A DNA stretch of 64,000 nucleotides, taken from Microcoleus sp. AS-A8 (lineage in GTDB: Bacteria > Cyanobacteriota > Cyanobacteriia > Cyanobacteriales > Coleofasciculaceae). The stretch lies in NCBI GenBank assembly GCA_039962225.1, contig JAMPKV010000003.1:371050-435049 (forward strand), read 5' to 3'. Positions within the stretch are counted from its first letter, which is position 1. The number at the start of each line of letters is the position of its first letter. A model generated the notes under the pieces. It saw only the letters and a list, made by a program, of their open reading frames with translations. It was not told the origin of the DNA and did not search any database. Shown here in pieces: positions 27,465-35,502 of this stretch. The position numbers and the translations under genes were made by a program.

Positions 27465-27770
27465 TCAGTTAAAGGAAAGCAGGCAACAGCCAAGATCAAT
27501 TGCCCTACCAACCTTTTTCTGCCAGACGGCGGGAGTCAAACTGTAAAGCACCGCCTTACCATCTCGTGTCGCCTCAACGAACCCCTCCTCGCGCAGAACT
27601 TTGAGATGGTGCGATAGCAGACTTTGCTCCACATCTAGAACAGCGTTCAACTCCCCAACATGTTTTGGCCCTTCCATCAGGATTTCCAAAACAGTTAAAC
27701 GAGTGGTGTCTGCCAAAACTTTCAGTTTGCGGACACAAAACGACTGGGGTAACTCGCTTTTTGGGTTCAT
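27465..27770 (-). CDS. arsR: ArsR/SmtB-family repressor
   Basis: This is a winged-helix metalloregulator of about 101 residues. The ATG at 27770 (MNPKSELPQSFC) is preferred to the upstream start at 27833 because the upstream codons fall in a palindromic operator-like sequence. The HTH lies at about 40-75 (VGELNAVLDVEQSLLSHHLKVL). The classical ELCVCDL metal site is absent. Cysteines lie instead in SFCVRK near the N-terminus and in GCC near the C-terminus, a layout seen in some non-canonical As(III) sensors. It follows arsM by 93 bp on the same strand and has a diverged partial copy at 25419-25586. Confidence 0.9.
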   Translation of the reverse strand: MNPKSELPQSFCVRKLKVLADTTRLTVLEILMEGPKHVGELNAVLDVEQSLLSHHLKVLREEGFVEATRDGKAVLYSLTPAVWQKKVGRAIDLGCCLLSFN

Positions 27771-27796
27771 GGAGTACTGCCTGCATGAATTGAACC

Positions 27797-27830
27797 GCGA
27801 TTGATATAAATATAATTTCATATCAATCGC
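27797..27830. promoter_or_regulatory. perfect 11-bp inverted repeat upstream of arsR
   Basis: The arms GCGATTGATAT (27797-27807) and ATATCAATCGC (27820-27830) are perfectly complementary with a 12-bp AT-rich spacer. The site lies 27 bp upstream of the preferred arsR start and within the arsM-arsR interval. It is a strong candidate for the ArsR operator. The remnant copy keeps a diverged version around 25605-25640. Confidence 0.6.
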
Positions 27831-27863
27831 CAAAAAAACACGCTTATACTCTCTTTTGCCGAA

Positions 27864-28832
27864 TTAGCAGCAACCACCACCAACGTAGTGCCACGTTGAA
27901 TCTGTAATGATCACATCTTCTGGTAGTGACTTCCCTAGGTTTGCGGCTGTCTTATCGCAGACAACGGCAGGTACACCACGCTGGAGAATGTGTCCTGCTG
28001 AGTCATCAAAAAATTCTTCGCTACCTTTGTAAATCGCCGTTTTTCCCGTGAAAATGCAGGCACCATCTTCAGGAATCGGGACTTTGAAGGCAACACAATC
28101 GAGACTTTCTAACAGCAAATCCTCGTCCAGATGGTAGGTGTGACGATCTAAGAGTCGGTAAGGACGACGAGTGCGAATTTCCACCTGACCAAAGCCAGCA
28201 TCAATAATGCTTTGAGTATACTGCTCGTAAGTCAGAGCACCAGATAGACACATCGCCCTTAAGCGTTCATCTTGTTGCAAATGTGCTGGGATAGGACGAG
28301 TGGCAATGGGGTCGCTCATTTGCAAGCGTCCGCCCGGTTTTAAGACTCGGTAGGCTTCTTTTAACGCCTTAGTTAAATCATCCGGCTCAAAGATATTAAA
28401 TAAACAATTTTGTGCCACGACATCCACACAGGCATCTGGCACAGGCAGGGCAAAGGCATCTCCATCGCGAATTTCGACGAAACTTGGGTCAAACCAGGGA
28501 TTTTCTTGGGCAGCCAGTTCTAGGTTACGGGTAGCCGCTTCCCGCATGGCGCTGACCGGTTCAACAGCAATGACGCTACCAGGACGCCGGGAAAAATAGG
28601 CAAATTGCAAGGCTTCCAAGCCGCCGCCGACACCGACATACAGCACGGTTGGCTCGTTTGCGAGTTCAGCCGGATGAACCGTTGTGCCGCAGCCGTAGTT
28701 CATTTGCTGCATGGGTTCAGGAATTCTCAGTCCTGGCAGTCGCAGAGGGCTGCTTTGGACGCAACACAACCCGACTTGGGGCGTTTGGGCGACTTCACTG
28801 TAAAATTCGGCAGTTGTTTTAAGATAAGTCAT
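27864..28832 (-). CDS. arsM: arsenite S-adenosylmethionine methyltransferase (arsenosugar-type ArsM)
   Basis: The enzyme methylates As(III) with S-adenosylmethionine and provides the substrate of ArsS. The ATG at 28832 is chosen because AGAGGA stands eight bases upstream; the frame is open to 28889. The SAM-binding loop is VLYVGVGGGLEALQF. Cysteines expected to bind arsenic are seen in GLCCVQSS, NYGCGTT, AQNCLFNIF and RAMCLSG. A C-terminal extension of about 90 residues ending in GGGCC is typical of the arsenosugar-linked ArsM type. It is the first gene of the arsM-arsR pair. Confidence 0.92.
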   Translation of the reverse strand: MTYLKTTAEFYSEVAQTPQVGLCCVQSSPLRLPGLRIPEPMQQMNYGCGTTVHPAELANEPTVLYVGVGGGLEALQFAYFSRRPGSVIAVEPVSAMREAATRNLELAAQENPWFDPSFVEIRDGDAFALPVPDACVDVVAQNCLFNIFEPDDLTKALKEAYRVLKPGGRLQMSDPIATRPIPAHLQQDERLRAMCLSGALTYEQYTQSIIDAGFGQVEIRTRRPYRLLDRHTYHLDEDLLLESLDCVAFKVPIPEDGACIFTGKTAIYKGSEEFFDDSAGHILQRGVPAVVCDKTAANLGKSLPEDVIITDSTWHYVGGGCC

Positions 28833-29199
28833 GTGAATCCTCTGTTGAGCAAAGGCTTTAACAATACTGCAACTTTGGGTAAATGCCATACACCCAAATC
28901 AGTAAATTCCTTGCTTCAGCTTTGATGCTACTGAACAATGTGTTCTGCTGACTCGGATTACAGGTTTTTTCAAGATTTTTGAGAAATTATATCGAATTCG
29001 TTGGAATTGGTATCCTATTTTTTCAACGCAGAGAGCGCAGAGGAGGACGCAGAGGGACGCGGAGGTTTTTGAATAATTGGATACCAATGAAAATAATATT
29101 AAGCTCTGAAGAGGTTTGGAGTGAGGTTTTCCAAAGCCCGTGAACAGTCAACATTTAGATGGGTAATAAACAAGGATATTGTCGATTACCGACTGGCAA
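28833..29199. other. gap with a dispersed CAGAG-type repeat
   Basis: This 367-bp interval upstream of arsM contains a dispersed repeat at 29034-29065 (AACGCAGAGAGCGCAGAGG followed by related units) and otherwise AT-rich sequence. The arsM promoter should lie between 28833 and about 28990. No gene is recognisable. Confidence 0.5.
29034..29065 (+). repeat. dispersed CAGAG repeat, copy 1
   Basis: The sequence is built from AACGCAGAG/GACGCAGAGG units. Related copies occur at 34394-34436, 38543-38588, 39803-39830 and 59958-60010, some in the opposite orientation (CTCTGTGCCTCTGTG with GGTTCGTT). Confidence 0.7.
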
Positions 29200-30570
29200 T
29201 CATCTCATTCCTAACCAATCTTTAATCTCCTGAATCAGCCAGAGGCGCTCTACTGTCGCTAAAGGGTTAGTCGTATATTTTCGGCTACCGGTCTCAATCG
29301 TCACGCCCTTGGGTGCTGCTGTTCTCTTGATTTCCTCTTCACCAATTGCAATAATCCTTGACGTTTTAGCACGTCGCCACCAATAAGGAAAACCAAATAA
29401 TTTTCGTCTAATTTCAAAATGGTTGCGATCAAAATACAAATAAGTTTGTGCAAAGGCAGGTAATATTACGGCACTCATCACCACTATCCCTAGGGCACCT
29501 ATCACAGCAGTAAGCACCCACGGAGTGATTGTGTAAGAACTCCAGCTCCAAAATATGTTGAGGTAGTTCGGTAGATGAATTAAGAAAGGAACAATGAACC
29601 CAAGTAGGTAAAACGCTCTAAACGCTTTTTTCCCACGTCTAGGAATTCTAATCTCTAGCTGACTGGCAGACTTCTTCAGTTGAATCTGGCTACCCGTCGG
29701 CTTATGGCTGGTAATTGCAGGACTGAGCGTATGTTTATTTTTAAGTGCCTCTAAAGCTTGCTGAACTGTACTTATCCGTTCTGATAAACTAGGTTCTGTA
29801 AGTTTGCCAATCCAATTCACAAAACCGCGATCGAGGCTGACTCGATCGGCAAATTGAATGCGTGCATCGTGTTGCGGTAAATCAGCAGGAACAACACCTG
29901 TTAAAAGATGAATTAAGGTTGCGCCTAAAGCATACAAATCAGATGCAGGAACTGCTCGACCGCCGAATTGTTCCATGGGTACATAACCATAGGTTCCTAC
30001 CACTGTAAAGGTTGCACCTTCTAGCACAGCTTGGTCTTGTACGGCTCCAAAATCAACCAGATAGACCCGTCCATCTTCGCCCCAAATTAGGTTACTCGGT
30101 TTGATATCTCGATGGATTACAGGAGGATTTTGTTCGTGCAGGTAGACCAAAATATTCAATACTTCAACAGCAATTTTTTCGACTTCTGTCTCAGAGAAGC
30201 GCTTACCTTCATTCAGTAATTGTTGAACAGAAGTACCTGGAATATAACTGTGTACCAAGCCAAACCAGGAAAATCTTGAACCGGGTTGGTGGTCGAGTAC
30301 GAAGTAATTTCGATACTTAGGAATTCGGGGATGGTCTAGTTTTTGCAGAATTTGAGCCTCGCGCTCGAACAACTGGCATTCATGCAGGTGCATTTGCGGG
30401 TTGAGAGCTAACAGCTTCACCACAACCTGTTCTTGGGTGTGTGAAGCCAAATCGATTGCCAGCCAAGTTTGACGACTGGCATCCTGTCCTAATTTTTCCT
30501 TGAGTTGGTAGCGCTGAATGAGATTTTGTTCCGCTAAGCTCGCCTGTAATACCTGTCCCGCTTGTGGCAT
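29200..30570 (-). CDS. Ser/Thr protein kinase with C-terminal membrane domain (paralogue 1)
   Basis: This is a eukaryotic-type protein kinase of 456 residues. The kinase domain covers about 18-280 with the catalytic lysine in VVVKLL, the loop HRDIKPSNLIWG, DFGAVQD, and the activation segment GTYGYVPMEQFGG. The glycine loop is degenerate (LGQDASRQTW). After a basic linker there are two transmembrane helices (about 315-385) and a C-terminal beta-rich domain with YLYFDRNHFEIRRKLFGF. It is a tandem duplicate of the next gene, 61 bp away on the same strand. The signal and substrates are unknown. Confidence 0.92.
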   Translation of the reverse strand: MPQAGQVLQASLAEQNLIQRYQLKEKLGQDASRQTWLAIDLASHTQEQVVVKLLALNPQMHLHECQLFEREAQILQKLDHPRIPKYRNYFVLDHQPGSRFSWFGLVHSYIPGTSVQQLLNEGKRFSETEVEKIAVEVLNILVYLHEQNPPVIHRDIKPSNLIWGEDGRVYLVDFGAVQDQAVLEGATFTVVGTYGYVPMEQFGGRAVPASDLYALGATLIHLLTGVVPADLPQHDARIQFADRVSLDRGFVNWIGKLTEPSLSERISTVQQALEALKNKHTLSPAITSHKPTGSQIQLKKSASQLEIRIPRRGKKAFRAFYLLGFIVPFLIHLPNYLNIFWSWSSYTITPWVLTAVIGALGIVVMSAVILPAFAQTYLYFDRNHFEIRRKLFGFPYWWRRAKTSRIIAIGEEEIKRTAAPKGVTIETGSRKYTTNPLATVERLWLIQEIKDWLGMR

Positions 30571-30631
30571 CGTCCAAGCCTCCCTAATTGCTGATCTTCA
30601 GTGGTATGTGAATCTCACGACTCTTGCTGTT

Positions 30632-32029
30632 TTATTGAAGTCCCAACCAGTTTTTGATTTCCTCCATTAACCAATAGCATTCTGTATGAGTGAGAGGGGG
30701 ATCGAATCCACCGAATACATATTCTTGAACGCCAAGGGCGAGGGTTACTTCGGGAAATTTTCGGTTGAATAAACCATGATTCTCACTCTTAAAGACTTGG
30801 TCAATTGCTAAGGTAGAACCTCGATGTCGTCGCAAGCAAAAACCGAATAATCTCCACTCAATCTCAAAAGATTGATGGTTGAAATAAATAGTTGTTTCTC
30901 CAAAAGCAGGCAGCACCAGCCATCCTGCAAACAAAATTCCTAGTATCAACCAGCTTAAATACAACCAAACCTGGGACACCTGACCCAAGTTCATTAGCCG
31001 TGATGCCAAATTGACTAAAAACCAGCTCCAAAACCCCAGTCCAATCCCCACAGCTAGTTGTTTGGGGTGGGTTAATGCTCTGCGCCAGCGCACAGGAATT
31101 CTAATCTTGAGCTGAGTGGGGGATTTTTTGAGTTGAATCCGGCTATTAGAGGGCTTTGGATGAGTTATTGCAACACTAGCCATCTGATTTTCCAGCAACG
31201 CCTCAAGTGCTTGGTGTGCACTACTGAAGCGTTGCGAGAGATTGGGTTCAGTTAGCTTCTCAATCCAGCGGACAAAACCTGGATTGAGGCGAACTCTATC
31301 AGCAAACTGGATGCGACCCTTTTGCTGTGGCAAATCAGCCGGAGCAACGCCTGTGAGCAGATGAATTAGGGTGGCTCCAAGGGCATAAAGGTCAGAGGCG
31401 GGAGTGGCTCGACCTCCAAGCTGTTCTAAGGGTGCGTAGCCATAGGTTCCCACCACTGTAAATGTAGCTCCCTCTGCGGCTGCTCGATCTTGCACGGCTC
31501 CAAAGTCAACCAGATAAACTTCTCCTGTCCCCTCAGAGTCAGGGAAACCCCTCCCTTGGTAAGGGGGGGATTGAGGGGGGGTTCCCCAGATTAAGTTGCT
31601 GGGTTTGATATCGCGATGGAGTACAGGTGGACTCAAACCATGCAGATAAACCAGAATATTGAGGATGTTTTTTGCGATCGCATGAACTTCCGATTCGCTG
31701 AAGGTCTTGCCCAGAGTCAATAGTTCCTTTAGGGATGAACCGGGAATGTATTGCTGAACTAACCCAAACCAGAGCATTTGGTCATCGATACAAAAATAGT
31801 CGCGATACTGGGGAATCTGGGGATGGTTAAGCTGTTTGAGGACTTGAGCTTCTCGCTCAAACAACCTCAGGTTGTCCCATTGCACTTGGTCGCTAAAGGT
31901 CAGCAGTTTGACGACGACTCTCTGTTGGATGCGAATATCTTGTGCTAGCCAGGTTTGACAACTGGCATTGTCTCCTAACGTTTGTCTAAGCTGATAGCGA
32001 TTCTGGAGAATCTGTTCGGTTTGCACCAT
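30632..32029 (-). CDS. Ser/Thr protein kinase with C-terminal membrane domain (paralogue 2)
   Basis: This has the same architecture as its neighbour: kinase domain with HRDIKPSNLIWG, DFGAVQDRA and GTYGYAPLEQLGG, two membrane helices near 340-400, and a C-terminal domain containing TIYFNHQSFEIEWRLFGF. It differs by an insertion of about 17 residues (TPPQSPPYQGRGFPDSE) between the catalytic loop and DFG, exactly where paralogue 1 has EDGR. The insertion is encoded by a G/C-rich palindromic repeat. It lies near the active site, so an effect on activity is possible, although this turn tolerates length changes. Confidence 0.92.
   Translation of the reverse strand: MVQTEQILQNRYQLRQTLGDNASCQTWLAQDIRIQQRVVVKLLTFSDQVQWDNLRLFEREAQVLKQLNHPQIPQYRDYFCIDDQMLWFGLVQQYIPGSSLKELLTLGKTFSESEVHAIAKNILNILVYLHGLSPPVLHRDIKPSNLIWGTPPQSPPYQGRGFPDSEGTGEVYLVDFGAVQDRAAAEGATFTVVGTYGYAPLEQLGGRATPASDLYALGATLIHLLTGVAPADLPQQKGRIQFADRVRLNPGFVRWIEKLTEPNLSQRFSSAHQALEALLENQMASVAITHPKPSNSRIQLKKSPTQLKIRIPVRWRRALTHPKQLAVGIGLGFWSWFLVNLASRLMNLGQVSQVWLYLSWLILGILFAGWLVLPAFGETTIYFNHQSFEIEWRLFGFCLRRHRGSTLAIDQVFKSENHGLFNRKFPEVTLALGVQEYVFGGFDPPLTHTECYWLMEEIKNWLGLQ
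31532..31587. repeat. palindromic repeat inserted in a kinase gene
   Basis: The core on the minus strand reads CAATCCCCCCCTTACCAAGG, close to AATCCCCCCTTATCAAGGGG inside the element at 37532-37696. The stretch is absent from the tandem paralogue and keeps the reading frame open. Confidence 0.7.
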
Positions 32030-32178
32030 AGCGTCGCTACTCTTTAGAGTCTGGATGGGCTTTAATTTGGACTATTAAGCACTTTCCCTCAATTGACCAG
32101 ACTGTTTCAGGACATTTCAGACAAAATCTACAGAATGAACGGACAAGATGACGTATTTTCTACTTCCTACGTCACACT

Positions 32179-33546
32179 TCATACTTTTTGGTGAGGAATC
32201 CTGACCGTAAATGTTGTTCCCACTCCTAGTTCACTTTCCAGCGTTATTTCTCCCTGGTGGAGTTCCAGACATTTTTTAACAACCGCTAATCCCAAACCTG
32301 TGCCCGTAATGTTGTCAACATTTTGACCGCGATAAAATGGCTCATAAATCTGCATTTTATCGTCGGGATGAATACCTATGCCTTTATCTTTAATTTGAAA
32401 AATAGTCGCCTCTGGCTCACAGCTTAAAATTAGATATATATCTCCCCCTCCAGGTGAGTACTTAATCGCATTTAATAGTAAATTACTTAGGATAGAATAT
32501 AGTGATTTTTCATCCAGATTCACACGCACACATGAACCTTGCCTGATAAATTTAAGAGCATGATTTTTCATGCTAAAGAATTTAATGTCTTCAACTAAGT
32601 TAAGGCATAAAGACTCCACATCAAGAAGTTCAAGCTTATACTCTAATTTTCCAGCTTCAGCTCTACTTAGGGTTAATATATCAGTTAAAAGTTGATTCAT
32701 CAACTTAGCAGAAGACTGAATTCGATAAAGATTTTTGAGATGACTGGCATCAACCAAATTTTGGAGAATTTCTCCCAACAACTGCGACGATACTAGGATG
32801 ACACTTAAAGGGGTACGGAACTCATGAGAAACCATGGAGAAAAAGCGAAATTTTAGATCGCTCAATTCTTGCTCTTGAGCTAAAGTTTGTTGGAGAAATT
32901 CAAATTTCTGGCGTTGTGACCATTGATGAGAGAGTAGTAAATACACGCTAGAAATCACTGCAAAGCTTAAAACAGTTCCGAGAAATTCGATCAGTATTCT
33001 GTAATGCATACTGGAGCGGGATTGCTCAACCCCAATCCTGAGCCACCGTTCTTTTTCAGTTTTGAGTTCTGTCAGGATACTCTGAATTTCAGTTCGGAGT
33101 TTTACACTTTGTTCGGTAATCAGAGCTTGAGCCTGAGCCGCCGATTGATCTGTTTGATAGAGTGCGATCGATTGTCTGAACAACGCTAATCTTTGAGTAA
33201 CTAGATCATTTAGTCTTGCCAATCGCTGTTGCTCAATGGGATTGTCGCTCATCTGTTGTTGAAGTGATTGAATCTCAGAGCGCATCTTGTCCACGGCAAT
33301 TTGATGACGCTCTAATTCTTGCTGATGGCCTGAAATAATGTATCCCCGTCGTCCCGATTCTGCCACTGTCATAGAGGCATAAAAATCCGTCAACGTATTC
33401 AGCACTTCATAGGTATGCTGCACCCGATCAGCACTCTCAATTAGCTCCGTTGTATTGTTGTAAGAGGTGACACTGACCAGCCCCATGAGGAGCAGGGTTA
33501 AGCCAAATCCTCCAGCAATCCATTTTCTTTCGAGAGACCACTTCAT
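32179..33546 (-). CDS. sensor histidine kinase with CHASE3-like input domain
   Basis: This 455-residue membrane kinase has an N-terminal helix at about 10-30, a helical CHASE3-type extracytoplasmic domain (about 35-185, containing ESGRRGYIISGH) and a second helix near 190-210. A HisKA domain follows with the phosphorylated His in FSMVSHEFRTPLSVI, then an HATPase domain with NLLLNAIKYS (N box), KDKGIGIHPDD (G1) and GTGLGLAVVKKC (G2). It is divergent from the OmpR-family regulator 104 bp away, and the two very likely form a two-component system. The ligand is unknown. Confidence 0.92.
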   Translation of the reverse strand: MKWSLERKWIAGGFGLTLLLMGLVSVTSYNNTTELIESADRVQHTYEVLNTLTDFYASMTVAESGRRGYIISGHQQELERHQIAVDKMRSEIQSLQQQMSDNPIEQQRLARLNDLVTQRLALFRQSIALYQTDQSAAQAQALITEQSVKLRTEIQSILTELKTEKERWLRIGVEQSRSSMHYRILIEFLGTVLSFAVISSVYLLLSHQWSQRQKFEFLQQTLAQEQELSDLKFRFFSMVSHEFRTPLSVILVSSQLLGEILQNLVDASHLKNLYRIQSSAKLMNQLLTDILTLSRAEAGKLEYKLELLDVESLCLNLVEDIKFFSMKNHALKFIRQGSCVRVNLDEKSLYSILSNLLLNAIKYSPGGGDIYLILSCEPEATIFQIKDKGIGIHPDDKMQIYEPFYRGQNVDNITGTGLGLAVVKKCLELHQGEITLESELGVGTTFTVRIPHQKV

Positions 33547-33650
33547 TGATTAAGTCAAAAGTCAAGGATAATACAGTTAACTTGCCTCTACTCTACCTCC
33601 CTCTACCTGCACTCAAGTATCCTGACGTTGCGTATTTTTGTAGTTGAATT

Positions 33651-34343
33651 ATGCGTATTTTGGTGGTTGAAGACGATATCCAGTTGTCGGAGGTACTGAC
33701 AGAAGCTCTAACCCGACGCCAGTATGTGGTAGATAGTGCCAAAGATGGAGAGGTTGCTTGGAGTTGGGTTGAGTCAATGAAGTATGACTTGGTGGTACTG
33801 GATGTGACGCTACCGAAACTGGACGGCATTCGATTCTGTCAGCAGTTGCGGGGTTGTGAAGTCACCCATCCCGCTCATCGCAACTCAACCTCACCCGTGC
33901 TGATGCTAACCGCCCGCGATACCGTTGCCGACAAGATTACAGGACTGGATGCTGGAGCCGATGACTACGTGGCAAAGCCCTTTGACTTGGAAGAGTTGAT
34001 GGCTCGAATTCGTGCTCTGTTGCGGCGGGGCAGTTCTTCAAGCACAGCGAGCCTATGCTGGGGGAGTCTGCGCCTGAATCCGAGTACCTTCGAGGCGGCT
34101 TATGACAATAAGCTCCTATCGTTGACCCCCAAAGAGTATGCCCTTTTGGAACTGTTGGTTTCCAGTGGCAGGCGGGTGTTGAGCCGTGCAGGCATTATTG
34201 AACAAGTTTGGTCACTGGACAATTCCCCTGCCGAGGAAACGGTTACCTCTCATATCCGAGGTTTGCGGCACAAGCTCAGAGATTTAGGCGCTCCTGATGA
34301 TTTCATTGAAACGGTTCATGGACTGGGTTATCGCCTGAAGTAA
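33651..34343 (+). CDS. OmpR/PhoB-family response regulator
   Basis: The 230-residue protein has a receiver domain at 1-125 with the acidic pocket in VVEDDIQLS, the phosphorylated Asp in LVVLDVTLPKLDG, and Lys in VAKPFDLEEL. The winged-helix DNA-binding domain covers 135-230 with LTPKEYALLELL and ETVTSHIRGLRHKL, ending in VHGLGYRLK. The start ATG at 33651 is at the beginning of the receiver fold. It is divergently transcribed from the histidine kinase at 32179-33546, its probable partner. Confidence 0.93.
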   Translation: MRILVVEDDIQLSEVLTEALTRRQYVVDSAKDGEVAWSWVESMKYDLVVLDVTLPKLDGIRFCQQLRGCEVTHPAHRNSTSPVLMLTARDTVADKITGLDAGADDYVAKPFDLEELMARIRALLRRGSSSSTASLCWGSLRLNPSTFEAAYDNKLLSLTPKEYALLELLVSSGRRVLSRAGIIEQVWSLDNSPAEETVTSHIRGLRHKLRDLGAPDDFIETVHGLGYRLK

Positions 34344-34775
34344 TACCAAATCCGCATTGATAAACCCTTTGCTTTTATCTGTTGATTGCCTCTAGCTCTC
34401 TCCTGCGCCCACTCTGTGCCTGGAGTGGTTCGTTCCTAAATAAAGGGGTATTCAACCCGGATTGGGTCTAACGCCTCTAGAATACCGATGCACAGGACGG
34501 AAATCCGTTCTGCACAATTTCTGCATAAATTCTGCACGGTTATTACATCTGCTAATAGTATTGTTCTGGGTAGGTAATAGGAAAAGCACTTACGCATGAC
34601 CCGTGAGGCAAGCCCCCCTAATCCCTTGATTTGGGAGTTAAGGTTATGTTTTCTCCACGATTGGAGGACTAAAGAGGTGATTGCGTAAGTTTCCGAAAAA
34701 TACTTTTCCAGCTCAGGGGGCAGTTGAAGTCAAGGCAATAAGTTCTGATGGGTCAGAGATGGAGGCAAGCCTTGC
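34344..34775. other. gap with two repeats
   Basis: This 432-bp interval contains a CTCTGTGCCTGGAGTGGTTC-type dispersed repeat (34394-34436) and a short element with inverted ends at 34588-34690. No gene or terminator is recognised. Confidence 0.5.
34588..34690. mobile_element. MITE-like element with 9-bp terminal inverted repeats
   Basis: The 103-bp segment starts with ACTTACGCA and ends with TGCGTAAGT, perfect inverted ends. It has no coding capacity. No obvious target duplication flanks it. The size and structure fit a non-autonomous element. Confidence 0.5.
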
Positions 34776-35090
34776 ATGAAAGTGAAACAGTTGTATCATG
34801 GGTGGCTCATTGAATTAATCCCAGAGCCAGCGGGCTACTCATTTCGCTGCTGGTTTCCAGGAAAGAAAACGGCTCTGTGCGATCGCCAAACTTATTCTAC
34901 GAGGGCTCAAGCTCTCAGGGTAGCCAAAGTACGAGCAGATTTAGAAGCTGCGTATTTAGCATTGATCCGGTTCTTGCATGAAATCTATCAAAAGTCTCAC
35001 CTCACTTCTGATGAACATTTAGCTCTTGCTACCTCAGTTTTAGAATTTGTGATTGTATTGAGTAAAAAATCTCAACGACCTCCAACGTAA
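34776..35090 (+). CDS. conserved cyanobacterial hypothetical protein
   Basis: This 104-residue soluble protein starts MKVKQLYHGWLIELIPE. Aromatic and basic residues in FRCWFPGKKTALCD and the helix RAQALRVAKVRADLEAAYLAL are the recognisable parts. Similar proteins occur across filamentous cyanobacteria, to my recollection, but no function is known to me. GGAGG lies about 13 bp before the ATG. The next gene (DUF1830) follows 51 bp downstream in the same direction. Confidence 0.7.
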   Translation: MKVKQLYHGWLIELIPEPAGYSFRCWFPGKKTALCDRQTYSTRAQALRVAKVRADLEAAYLALIRFLHEIYQKSHLTSDEHLALATSVLEFVIVLSKKSQRPPT

Positions 35091-35141
35091 GTGGAGGTTA
35101 TTCAGACCTTTTTTGTTAGAATTTGATTTGCATTCAAGGCT

Positions 35142-35417
35142 ATGAATAGATTACTAAAAACGACCGAAATCCAGAAAAACCAAACTTCATCAGAAGGTCA
35201 CCCCCTTCTCTGTTTCTACAAAAATACAACTGATAAGATTCAAATTGCTAAAATTTATAGCTTCAAAAATTGCTATTTTGAGCAAGTAATTTTCCCGGCA
35301 GAGACTATTCTTTTCAATGCTTATCCAGAAGCTGAGCTGGAAATTTATACAGGTTCGATGATTAGTACCGTTTTAATCGAAAAAATTCTCTGTTCTCAGC
35401 TACAAGTGAAAGGGTAA
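35142..35417 (+). CDS. DUF1830 domain-containing protein
   Basis: This 91-residue cyanobacterial protein contains the DUF1830 core: LLCFYKNTTDKIQIAKI, YFEQVIFPAETILFNAY and PEAELEIYTG. It is the second DUF1830 member in this window, the other being at 13918-14205 on the opposite strand. The function is unknown. It probably shares a transcript with the hypothetical gene upstream. Confidence 0.82.
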   Translation: MNRLLKTTEIQKNQTSSEGHPLLCFYKNTTDKIQIAKIYSFKNCYFEQVIFPAETILFNAYPEAELEIYTGSMISTVLIEKILCSQLQVKG

Positions 35418-35502
35418 TTGGATTATAGTATGGCATTAAAAAGTTAGCCAATACGGCTTGAGTCCGATGAGGGGATTAGAATTAACCCAATCCCCTCGGA
35501 AT

